A stretch of 64,000 nucleotides of DNA from Sporosarcina sp. PTS2304 (lineage in GTDB: Bacteria; Bacillota; Bacilli; Bacillales_A; Planococcaceae). The position numbers and the translations under genes are program-made. Below, piece by piece: positions 38,678 to 46,171 of this stretch; the stretch's first letter is position 1; every line of letters begins with the position of its first letter. The notes below the pieces were generated by a model that saw nothing but the letters and a program-made list of their open reading frames with translations, searched no databases and was not told the origin of the DNA. The DNA is taken from the NCBI RefSeq assembly GCF_003351785.1, contig NZ_CP031230.1, forward strand, positions 2,402,501 through 2,466,500, given 5' to 3'.

Positions 38678-39562
38678 TTAACTAAACAAAGATTTAAATG
38701 AATCTGCCATGTTGCGGAAAAATTCTTTTACTTTCTCCCAGAAGCTCGGGTCAATTTCCCCAAGCTTATCTTTTACTTTGGAAGCCATATCGGTTAATTG
38801 TTCATTCAGTTTAGAGAAATCGATATCCAACTTTGAAATTCTGTCCATCAAGTCAATTAGCAGCTGACGGTCGGCTTCACTTAACTGGATATTAAATTTA
38901 CTCAACTGTTCACTCACAATTTTCTCTACATCTTCTTTAGTGGCAGGTTTTTGCTCGGCTATTTGCTGTTTGATTTCTGTCAATAGTTTCGCTACTTCAT
39001 CTTTATCCACACCGACTTTTTCAGAGAGCTTTGTCGCTACACTCAATTCATCATTTGCGATATCTGTCCGTTCCGTATCCAACACTTCACCAGATACTTC
39101 ATATGCTTTATAAATACCGACAAGAGCTGAATGACCCGTCACTTTTTTAGGAGATGCCACTTCTACGATCGCATCTTCAATTCCTGCTGTCAGCATCGCA
39201 GTCGCGTACATATCTGCCGTAACTTGAGTAATATGATCTGGCGTCGCAATTTGAATAACGAGGCCTTCACCTTCTTCAGTGCGTGTGATTTTAGCGGAAG
39301 AATACATCCGTGCATTACGATCTCCACCGGGAATATATTTAATCAAATCGTTCCCATCTACTGAGAGTTCCTCTACTTCAGCTTCATCGGCAACTTTCAA
39401 TTCCATTCTGACTGCGGCTTTTTCATCGTCAGATAAATTCGCACCATACACCACGATAGGCACGCCCAGTTTTTCATTTATCACGTCATCTGCAAAAGCT
39501 GAAGGTGTGATCATGCCCACCATCAACAAAGTCATCAGCACATAAGCCAACCCTTTTTTCAT
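38678..39562 (-). CDS. DUF1002 family secreted protein
   Basis: 294 residues. Cleavable signal peptide (MKKGLAYVLMTLLMVGMITPSAFA), then the DUF1002 body (VVYGANLSDDEKAAVR, MYATAMLTAGIEDAIVEVASPKKVTGHSALVGIYKAYE) and a helical, charged C-terminus. ATG at 39562 follows AGGAGGCGA. Acts outside the membrane; function unknown. Confidence 0.88.
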   Translation of the reverse strand: MKKGLAYVLMTLLMVGMITPSAFADDVINEKLGVPIVVYGANLSDDEKAAVRMELKVADEAEVEELSVDGNDLIKYIPGGDRNARMYSSAKITRTEEGEGLVIQIATPDHITQVTADMYATAMLTAGIEDAIVEVASPKKVTGHSALVGIYKAYEVSGEVLDTERTDIANDELSVATKLSEKVGVDKDEVAKLLTEIKQQIAEQKPATKEDVEKIVSEQLSKFNIQLSEADRQLLIDLMDRISKLDIDFSKLNEQLTDMASKVKDKLGEIDPSFWEKVKEFFRNMADSFKSLFS

Positions 39563-39626
39563 ATCATCTCGCCTCCTGTTTCGATACAATAGATACGATT
39601 GGGCAGATCAAAAAGTTGCGTGTGGC

Positions 39627-40481
39627 TCATGATTTACGTGTAGTCCATCCATCCTGTTGGACAATTCTTCCTTCTTTCATCAGCTTACCAAGCGCTCGTT
39701 TAAATGCGCCTTTACTCATTTGGAACATCTCTTCGATCTCTTCTGGTGACGACTTATCAGTAAACGGCATTTTATCTCCTGCCTCTTGCAAGTAAGCAAG
39801 AATTTTCTCGCCATCTGTTTGCAGACGATCTTGTTTTCTCGGCAATAATGACCCATTCAATGTGCCGTCATCACGTACACCAATAATTCGTATTGTCACT
39901 TCTTCTCCTAGTCGTGGCTCCTGTTGACGTTCTGTTTCGTGAACGAATATTCGTTTTACATCTTCCGTTAAAAAGAAAGATCCCACAGGTAACAGACGAT
40001 AAGCACGTGCTTGAACGTCTTGATTGTACATCTCTTCGTCCGCAATGGTGAAGTGTTCTTGTACACGTTCTTCCGTTACTAGACGACCAAATAAATTGCC
40101 GCCTGGATCTGTGCGCAGTGTCATATATAATTGATCGCCCGGCTGAGGCCACAGGTTTTTCATCTGCGGGAAATCTGCCCGATTCACTAGCACTTCAAAT
40201 GATGCGCCGATATCAACATAGGCACCTTCTGAATGATCTAGCCGAATCACTTTTGCCCACCCGAATGTATCGACTGTAAGTGTCGGTAATTGAGCAGTCG
40301 CTGTTAGTTCGCCTCTCCTATTGATATAGAGAAATACCTCGACCATTTGCTGTTCTTCTAGGTCAGGTGCTTCTGAAACGTTCATATAAATTTCTTCTCC
40401 AGCCGCATCCAATACAAAGCGCGAACCTTCTTTGCGAAGAATCTCAAGTGTTGCAAGCGTGCCTGATTGTAATAACGCCAT
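39627..40481 (-). CDS. cvfB: CvfB/YitL S1-domain RNA-binding protein
   Basis: 284 residues with three S1-like folds (first near 5-60, second near 65-135 with EGAYVDIGASFEVLVN, third near 145-210) and a C-terminal winged helix (SPEEIEEMFQMSKGAFKRALGKLMKEGRI). In Staphylococcus CvfB affects virulence gene expression. AAAGGAG before ATG; 15 bp downstream of mntR, so possibly co-transcribed. Confidence 0.9.
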   Translation of the reverse strand: MALLQSGTLATLEILRKEGSRFVLDAAGEEIYMNVSEAPDLEEQQMVEVFLYINRRGELTATAQLPTLTVDTFGWAKVIRLDHSEGAYVDIGASFEVLVNRADFPQMKNLWPQPGDQLYMTLRTDPGGNLFGRLVTEERVQEHFTIADEEMYNQDVQARAYRLLPVGSFFLTEDVKRIFVHETERQQEPRLGEEVTIRIIGVRDDGTLNGSLLPRKQDRLQTDGEKILAYLQEAGDKMPFTDKSSPEEIEEMFQMSKGAFKRALGKLMKEGRIVQQDGWTTRKS

Positions 40482-40496
40482 AATTTCTAACTCCTT

Positions 40497-40904
40497 TTAG
40501 TGTGCTTTACTTTTAAGTTTCTTGATGAATTCTGGATCTTCTTCCAATGCTTCTACTAAATCTGTTATACGATCCATCGCATTCCAACTTAGATGATGCT
40601 CAATTCCTTCCACATCACCGTATATATTTTTCTCTTCCACTCCGATAATACGCAAAAATTGTTCCAGTAATTCATGGCGATGAACAAGTTTCTTACCAAA
40701 ACGTAAACCGCGATCTGTTAAGGCCAATCCACGGTATCTTTCGTAATGAACATATCCTTCGCGATCTAGTCTTTGCGCCATCTTTGTTACAGACGAAGGC
40801 AATACGGAAAGCGCCTCTGCCACATCCGATACGCGCGCTTCGCCTCTTGTTTCCAACTGCAAATAAATTTGTTCAATATAATCTTCCATACTCGGTGTAG
40901 CCAA
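40497..40904 (-). CDS. mntR: manganese transport regulator MntR
   Basis: 135 residues, DtxR family. N-terminal winged helix ([22 protein letters not shown]). All Mn ligands are present in standard positions: Asp8, Glu11, His77, Glu99, Glu102, His103. It represses Mn(II) uptake genes, none of which are in this window. TTG start after AAGGGGGCGA. Confidence 0.95.
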   Translation of the reverse strand: MATPSMEDYIEQIYLQLETRGEARVSDVAEALSVLPSSVTKMAQRLDREGYVHYERYRGLALTDRGLRFGKKLVHRHELLEQFLRIIGVEEKNIYGDVEGIEHHLSWNAMDRITDLVEALEEDPEFIKKLKSKAH

Positions 40905-40953
40905 ACTATCGCCCCCTTATTGGACTTTCTGTATACAGAAAAACATATAAAAA

Positions 40954-40978
40954 GTTTAGGATTGTGTTGGATGGGTAA
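40954..40978 (+). promoter_or_regulatory. sigma-B promoter of the small membrane gene at 41014
   Basis: GTTTAG, 13-nt spacer, GGGTAA, within the sigma-B consensus (GGGWAW), 35 bp upstream of the start codon. Confidence 0.8.
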
Positions 40979-41013
40979 ATTAACTACACAACAAAGAAAA
41001 GGAGTGATCTACT

Positions 41014-41169
41014 ATGGCTCGTTTACTATGGCTCGTAATTGTAGTACTTATAGCATTATGGGTGATCGGTTTAGTCGCTAAAATTGGTGGCGGATTCATC
41101 CACATTCTTCTAGTAGTAGCCGGAATTATTTTTATCCTTCAGTTATTAACCGGAAGACGATCGGTATAG
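41014..41169 (+). CDS. 51-residue membrane protein, Lmo0937 family
   Basis: MARLLWLVIVVLIALWVIG then GGGFIHILLVVAGIIFILQLLTGRR: two membrane helices separated by a glycine turn, as in the Lmo0937-type small stress proteins. AAAGGAG eight nt before ATG, sigma-B promoter upstream. The first codons contain a direct repeat (ATGGCTCGTTTACT then ATGGCTCG). Function unknown; probably a membrane stress peptide. Confidence 0.85.
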   Translation: MARLLWLVIVVLIALWVIGLVAKIGGGFIHILLVVAGIIFILQLLTGRRSV

Positions 41170-41203
41170 TAATATGAATAGTCCAACAATGCTCTTTCTG
41201 TTT

Positions 41204-42301
41204 TCAGATGATTCTCGCGTATAAGCACGTGTTGCGCAGGTCTTGTCCGTTTGCAGAAAGAGCATTTTTGCGTAGTATTCCCTCTAATTCAAAACCAGAA
41301 CGCTTCGCTACTGCACGACCTTTACTATGCTTTTCATCACAGTGATATTCCACTCTCTCCGCCTGCAGTTGTTCAAAAGCAAAATCAGTAAGTGCTTTTA
41401 CAGCTTCTGTCATAAAGCCCTGTCCTTCAAATTTCGTATCAAGCCAATAATCCAAATCAAACTTTCGTATACCCCAATCAATAGAACACAATCCTACACT
41501 ACCTATAAACTCACCGGTTTCCTTCAAAAATAGATAAAAGTATAAATTTTTTCTTGCGATAAAGTCAGCCACACACTGTCGGACATGTTCTTCTGTCGTC
41601 TCAATCGTCAATTCTTCTTGAGCCCACGCTGTAAATCTTCGTAAACTCGGCATAGAACGAGCAACTGCGCCCCATACATCCATTGAATCATGTAGTTCAG
41701 GCGCACGCATCAATAGCCTTTCCGTTGCAATAGATTCATCAAAACGAGGAATACTTTTTTCGTGCCGTTGCTGATCTTCCCAGCGTACAGGTGTAGTCGT
41801 GCCTGCCAAATAATCTTCACGAGTCATGCCATACGTTACCGCATCATAATACGTATTTTCCTTCGGCAAGAACCACGCTTGACGCAAATGAGCTTCCTTA
41901 ACGAATCCGGCACGTTCAAAAGCTTTTCTCATAGCCGCGTTATCATGCCGCGTATGCCCTTCGATACGAATTTTCTGTTCCGGCAATTCAAAAACGTATT
42001 GAGTCAATTTCTTTAATGCACGCGAGCCATAGCCATAGCCTCTGAAACGATCCGCAATTCGCAAGTCAAACAACGGAACGTCTTCTTGTAGATCATAGAC
42101 TTTAACGATGCCCACTTTTTCATTCTCATTATTTTCTATCCAAAATGTTTTCACATCATCCGATGCGTAGCCGCCCTCTTCAATAGACTTCTCTAATAAT
42201 TCTCGCCCTGGTTCACTAATATCATGATAAGGCCAAGAGTTCGTTGTCATAAATTGAATTAATAAGTCCTGTTCTTGTATCGTCCATTCTTGTAAACGCA
42301 T
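41204..42301 (-). CDS. tandem GNAT acetyltransferase (two domains)
   Basis: 365 residues, about twice a single GNAT. Domain 1 (about 1-165) has DRFRGYGYGSRALKKLTQYVF; domain 2 (about 190-365) is RimJ/RimL-like (ERLLMRAPELHDS, FEGQGFMTEAVKALTDFAFE, RVEYHCDEKHSKGRAVAKRSGFELEGILRKNAL). Both acetyl-CoA loops look intact. The substrates are unknown; the second half resembles ribosomal-protein alanine acetyltransferases. Confidence 0.88.
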   Translation of the reverse strand: MRLQEWTIQEQDLLIQFMTTNSWPYHDISEPGRELLEKSIEEGGYASDDVKTFWIENNENEKVGIVKVYDLQEDVPLFDLRIADRFRGYGYGSRALKKLTQYVFELPEQKIRIEGHTRHDNAAMRKAFERAGFVKEAHLRQAWFLPKENTYYDAVTYGMTREDYLAGTTTPVRWEDQQRHEKSIPRFDESIATERLLMRAPELHDSMDVWGAVARSMPSLRRFTAWAQEELTIETTEEHVRQCVADFIARKNLYFYLFLKETGEFIGSVGLCSIDWGIRKFDLDYWLDTKFEGQGFMTEAVKALTDFAFEQLQAERVEYHCDEKHSKGRAVAKRSGFELEGILRKNALSANGQDLRNTCLYARII

Positions 42302-42354
42302 AAAACTCCTCCATCACGCCTGTTTCCGAGCACATAACCTGCTTGCTCTTACCG

Positions 42355-42717
42355 TTACGTGGTTTGCTGTACTTCGATTGCATGTTCATATGCAATGTTA
42401 ACTAAATCTTTCACATGCTGATCTGCTAACGAATAGTATACCATTTTCCCACGTCTTTCCGACTTGGCTAATGAATGCTCGCGCAAATAGCGTAGATGAT
42501 GGGACGCTGTGGCCGATGAAGATTGAATAACTGCTGCTACATCACAGACACACATTTCCGATTCTAATGTTAAAGAATACGCAATACGCAGCCTCGTTTC
42601 ATCTGCCAGTGCTTTAAAGATTTGTACCATCTCTGTTACGTCCGGTAGTTCATTTTGAATTTTCCGAACTACATCTTCATGTACGATTGTCACTTCACAC
42701 GCATCTTGATTTACCAC
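42355..42717 (-). CDS. cadC: ArsR-family metalloregulator, CadC-like
   Basis: 120 residues, winged helix (SSSATASHHLRYLREHSLAKSERRGKMVYYSL). Cys7 and the Cys56-x-Cys58 of EMCVCDV match the soft-metal site of CadC (Cd/Pb/Zn). GTG start after GGGGTGA. A CadA-type pump normally partners it but is not adjacent, so it acts at a distance or its partner is elsewhere. Confidence 0.85.
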   Translation of the reverse strand: MVNQDACEVTIVHEDVVRKIQNELPDVTEMVQIFKALADETRLRIAYSLTLESEMCVCDVAAVIQSSSATASHHLRYLREHSLAKSERRGKMVYYSLADQHVKDLVNIAYEHAIEVQQTT

Positions 42718-42812
42718 TCTGTCACCCCATTTTTTGTTACTTTATTACAGTAATTATATAAATAGTAATCAAAAAAATCAATTCATTCAAACAGCGATTT
42801 GAACTAATCTTC

Positions 42813-43181
42813 TTATGTTTTATGTGCTTGTTGTCCGTGAATTTTTTCGTATAATTCATCTTCTGTAGATATGTCAGCCAGCTTCACTTTCGAGCGGTAG
42901 GCAGCACGGATGATTACATGGCCTGCTACTGGAGCCGTTAAAAAAACAAAACCAATTCCAAGCAATAGCCGCACACTGATGAAATTCTCTGAAGCAAGAA
43001 AATATACAAACGCTCCCGACAAAGTCAGCAATACAGCAAGTGTCGAACTCTTTGTTGCTGCATGCGACCGGGTATAGACATCAGGTAAACGTATTAATCC
43101 GAAGACACTTAATATACTAGCGATCGCACCTGTCAATATGAGCAATGCTCCTACAAATTCACCCATCTCTCCTACGTTCAA
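42813..43181 (-). CDS. mrpG: Mrp Na+/H+ antiporter subunit G
   Basis: 122 residues, three membrane helices, with the MnhG/PhaG signature RLPDVYTRSHAATKSSTLAV and FVFLTAPVAGHVIIRAAYR. TTG at 43181, seven nt after GAGGGGG, gives the usual length; it overlaps mrpF by 23 bp. Last gene of mrpABCDEFG. Confidence 0.93.
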   Translation of the reverse strand: MNVGEMGEFVGALLILTGAIASILSVFGLIRLPDVYTRSHAATKSSTLAVLLTLSGAFVYFLASENFISVRLLLGIGFVFLTAPVAGHVIIRAAYRSKVKLADISTEDELYEKIHGQQAHKT

Positions 43182-43443
43182 CGATTTTCCCCCTCTCAAT
43201 AAATTTCGAAAAAGCAATCGTTCCGATAAATGATAGAATACCTAAAATCAAAATGGCTTCTAAAAATGCTTTTGTATTCATTATGACCGACACCACTGCA
43301 ATTGTCGCGATTAAATTTACCCCTATCACATCCAACGCTACTACTCGGTCCGGCAATGATGGTCCAAGAATGATACGAATGACTGCCACCAAAATAGTTA
43401 ATGCAAAAAGAATGACAGAAATCATTAACATACCTGCAATCAT
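43159..43443 (-). CDS. mrpF: Mrp Na+/H+ antiporter subunit F
   Basis: 94 residues, three membrane helices; GPSLPDRVVALDVIG is the MnhF/PhaF signature. ATG overlaps the mrpE stop (ATGA). MrpF is also linked to bile-salt efflux in B. subtilis. Confidence 0.95.
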   Translation of the reverse strand: MIAGMLMISVILFALTILVAVIRIILGPSLPDRVVALDVIGVNLIATIAVVSVIMNTKAFLEAILILGILSFIGTIAFSKFIERGKIVERRRDG

Positions 43444-43922
43444 CGCGTCACCTCCATAATCGCTTTTTCAAAATTTTGTAGTTGGTTGATCAAGCCATCA
43501 CGTGACTCTTCTACATCCATCGCATGAATATAAAGTTCATTGCCTTCTGGGGAAACTTCCATAACGACTGAGCCAGGCGTTAATGTCAGCAGCATAGAAA
43601 GCATCGTAACTTCTACATCACTACTTAATATCGTTTCATATTTGAAAATGCCCGGTTTTATACGTAACGTCGGCCGCACAATTTGTGAAATAACTACAAT
43701 GCTAGACTGTATCAATTCACGGATGAAGATGAGCAGAAGTTTACAAGCTGCATACACTCTACGTAAATAAAAGTGCGTTCCGAAAAAACGACTCATCGCG
43801 AATATAATACCGAGCCCTACTAAGAAGCCCATGAAAAACGTCGTAAATTTCAGTTCGTCTTCATCCATTAACGTCATCCATAAAAATGCGATAAACAAAT
43901 TTAATAGAAGTTGTACTGGCAT
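43440..43922 (-). CDS. mrpE: Mrp Na+/H+ antiporter subunit E
   Basis: 160 residues, N-terminal membrane helices then a soluble MnhE domain (LTLTPGSVVMEVSPEGNELYIHAMDVE). Part of the membrane Mrp complex. 14 bp after mrpD. Confidence 0.95.
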   Translation of the reverse strand: MPVQLLLNLFIAFLWMTLMDEDELKFTTFFMGFLVGLGIIFAMSRFFGTHFYLRRVYAACKLLLIFIRELIQSSIVVISQIVRPTLRIKPGIFKYETILSSDVEVTMLSMLLTLTPGSVVMEVSPEGNELYIHAMDVEESRDGLINQLQNFEKAIMEVTR

Positions 43923-43936
43923 GCTGTCTCCCCTCT

Positions 43937-45421
43937 CTATTTTACATCTTCATCTAGAACCGCATCGATATACAGTTGTGGGTCTGCCAATGTGTCTGCA
44001 GCATCTTGTATGTACGGTGCGAGCAATTCCGCCCCTACACCTATCCCTACGATTAGTAACGCCAGCAATACAAGCGGCAGTCCAAGTGATTTTTTAAAAG
44101 GCTTCTGATCGTCTTCACTAATGGTCGTCTCACCCCAAAAGCTATTCAAGAATATACGCAGTAATGAATATAACACCCCTATACTGGACAGGAACGCCAC
44201 AGCCAATAACACGTATGAACCCGATTCGATAGCGCCCAACCCGATATACACTTTGCCGATAAAACCACTTAACGGCGGAATTCCGGCAATCGCAAGCATT
44301 GTTAAGAAAAACAGCCAGCCTACGAGCGGATAATTTCGGATCAGTCCACTGATTTCATGAAACTTTGAACGACCTGTTACATACACTACCGTCCCTGCCA
44401 ATAAAAACAATAACGCTTTACTGATCATGTCATGGACTAAATAATAGCTGGCCCCTTGAAATGATGCGGTGGTGGAAACTGCAAGACCTGTCAACACAAA
44501 GCCCACTGAGACGATAACGTTGTAAGAAACAATTTGGCGTATGTCTGAATATGCAATGGCTCCGAGACACCCCCCCGCCATCGTCACAACTGCTAATATC
44601 CCGAGCAGTTGATAAAGTAACGGATCATGGATAAATATTAGTGTAAACATGCGATATAATGCATAAATACCGACTTTCGTCAGCAACGCGCCAAACAGAG
44701 CAGCAACCGCTGTAGGAGGAGTTGAATACGATCCTGGCAACCAAAAATACAATAATAATCCTGCTTTTAAACTAAAGACTAGCAGAAAGATCATTCCTAT
44801 TAATGAAAGTAATGGTCCTTGCCCCACTTCCGCTACGCGAACAGCAATATGTGCCATATTCAACGTTCCAAGTGCTCCATATAAATACGCAATGCCAAGC
44901 AAGAAAAACCACGAAGCCAGTACATTGATCAGTACGTAGGTAATGCCTTCTTTTAATTGCATCTTGCGTCCGCCTAGCGTGAGCAAGACATAAGAAGCCA
45001 ACAGCATCACTTCAAAGCAAACGAAAAGATTGAATAAATCACCAGTTAAAAATGATCCATTGACACCCGCTAATAAAAACAGAAAGAATGGATAGAAAAA
45101 CATTTTCTCTGTTTCGACTCCTGTAGTAACAAACGCGTACAGTAAAATAATACTGGACACTACACAAGCAGTGAGCACTAGCAACATCGCGAATGAGTCA
45201 CCTACAAACAAAATACCATGCGGCGGCAGCCAGTCACCGAAGTCCACACGCATAATGCCGGTACGGTGAATTTTATCCAAGCAATAAGCGGCGACCACGG
45301 CAGATGCGATAGTGCTTAGAAGACTTAGCCACCGCTGAAGCCGGATATACGGTCTAATTAACACTAAAATAATGCCTACTACAATAGGCAAAATCATAGG
45401 CAGTACTAATAAATTATTCAT
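43937..45421 (-). CDS. mrpD: Mrp Na+/H+ antiporter subunit D
   Basis: 494 residues, about 14 membrane helices of the NuoM/proton-conducting antiporter fold. Conserved Glu in CFEVMLLASYVLL and Lys in SLKAGLLLYFWLPGSYS, both expected in the proton path. Overlaps mrpC by 8 bp. Confidence 0.96.
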   Translation of the reverse strand: MNNLLVLPMILPIVVGIILVLIRPYIRLQRWLSLLSTIASAVVAAYCLDKIHRTGIMRVDFGDWLPPHGILFVGDSFAMLLVLTACVVSSIILLYAFVTTGVETEKMFFYPFFLFLLAGVNGSFLTGDLFNLFVCFEVMLLASYVLLTLGGRKMQLKEGITYVLINVLASWFFLLGIAYLYGALGTLNMAHIAVRVAEVGQGPLLSLIGMIFLLVFSLKAGLLLYFWLPGSYSTPPTAVAALFGALLTKVGIYALYRMFTLIFIHDPLLYQLLGILAVVTMAGGCLGAIAYSDIRQIVSYNVIVSVGFVLTGLAVSTTASFQGASYYLVHDMISKALLFLLAGTVVYVTGRSKFHEISGLIRNYPLVGWLFFLTMLAIAGIPPLSGFIGKVYIGLGAIESGSYVLLAVAFLSSIGVLYSLLRIFLNSFWGETTISEDDQKPFKKSLGLPLVLLALLIVGIGVGAELLAPYIQDAADTLADPQLYIDAVLDEDVK

Positions 45422-45746
45422 CTTGTGATCCTCGCAATCTAGAACCCCGATCAGATTCTTGATAGACGCGATACGACAGCACTAATAAAAAGGCAGTTAC
45501 CGCAAAACTAATAACAATCGCCGTCAAAATAAGCGCTTGCGGCAAGGCGTCTGTATATTGTGCTGCTCCTTCTTGTAAAAGTGGAACGTCACCCTTTTTC
45601 AACCCGCCCATCGTCAACAGTAATAAGTGAATGGCATGGGATAATATGGCAGTCCCTAAAATAATTCGCAACATTTCTTTTGATAGAAGTAAATAGACCC
45701 CTACCGCCACAAGCACACCAACTAGAAGGGTTATTAATGTCTCCAT
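45414..45746 (-). CDS. mrpC: Mrp Na+/H+ antiporter subunit C
   Basis: 110 residues, three helices, NuoK-like: LLSKEMLRIILGTAILSHAIHLLLL and DALPQALILTAIVISFAVTAF. Start shares a base with the mrpB stop, indicating coupling. Confidence 0.95.
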   Translation of the reverse strand: METLITLLVGVLVAVGVYLLLSKEMLRIILGTAILSHAIHLLLLTMGGLKKGDVPLLQEGAAQYTDALPQALILTAIVISFAVTAFLLVLSYRVYQESDRGSRLRGSQDE

Positions 45747-46171
45747 TACTCCACATCCTCGCTGATTCCTAAAATAATCGTGACCACCACACCGAGAACG
45801 GTCAGAGCCACACCTGCTTCAAAAATCGTCATCGTGCCAAGTTCAGTTTCTCCGAATACCGGTAAATTTACTGTCCACGTCGTTTGTGATAAAAAAGGCA
45901 CATTGAAAACAAACGACAATAATCCGGTGCCTACTGCCAATAGCACACCAAAAGCAGCCACACGCTTAAAGTCGAAAGGCGTGCCACGATGTACCGTTTC
46001 AATATCATAAACTAAATACAATAATACAAACGCAGAAGAGAGCACTAAGCCGCCGATGAATCCACCACCTGGATTGTTGTGACCTGACAAAAACAACTCC
46101 ACACCAAATGTCAAAATGATGAAAAAAACAATTTTCGTTACTGTTTGTAAAATGACATCATTTTTCTTCAG
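45746..46171 (-). CDS. mrpB: Mrp Na+/H+ antiporter subunit B, apparent CTG start
   Basis: 141 residues if started at CTG 46171, close to 143 in B. subtilis: KKNDVILQTVTKI at the N-terminus, then SGHNNPGGGFIGGLV (MnhB signature) and four helices. The frame has no ATG, GTG or TTG between an upstream stop and codon 20; the first canonical start (TTG, 46114) would delete half of helix 1. AAGGGAG lies nine nt before the CTG, overlapping the end of mrpA. An ATC at 46180 is a less likely alternative. Confidence 0.87.
   Translation of the reverse strand: MKKNDVILQTVTKIVFFIILTFGVELFLSGHNNPGGGFIGGLVLSSAFVLLYLVYDIETVHRGTPFDFKRVAAFGVLLAVGTGLLSFVFNVPFLSQTTWTVNLPVFGETELGTMTIFEAGVALTVLGVVVTIILGISEDVE

Noticed and set aside
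38662..38687. Sigma-B promoter before the small GNAT gene (GTTTAG-14-TGGTAC)
   Set aside because: The -10 box has two mismatches and it overlaps a region with a plausible alternative; noted in the gene entry only.
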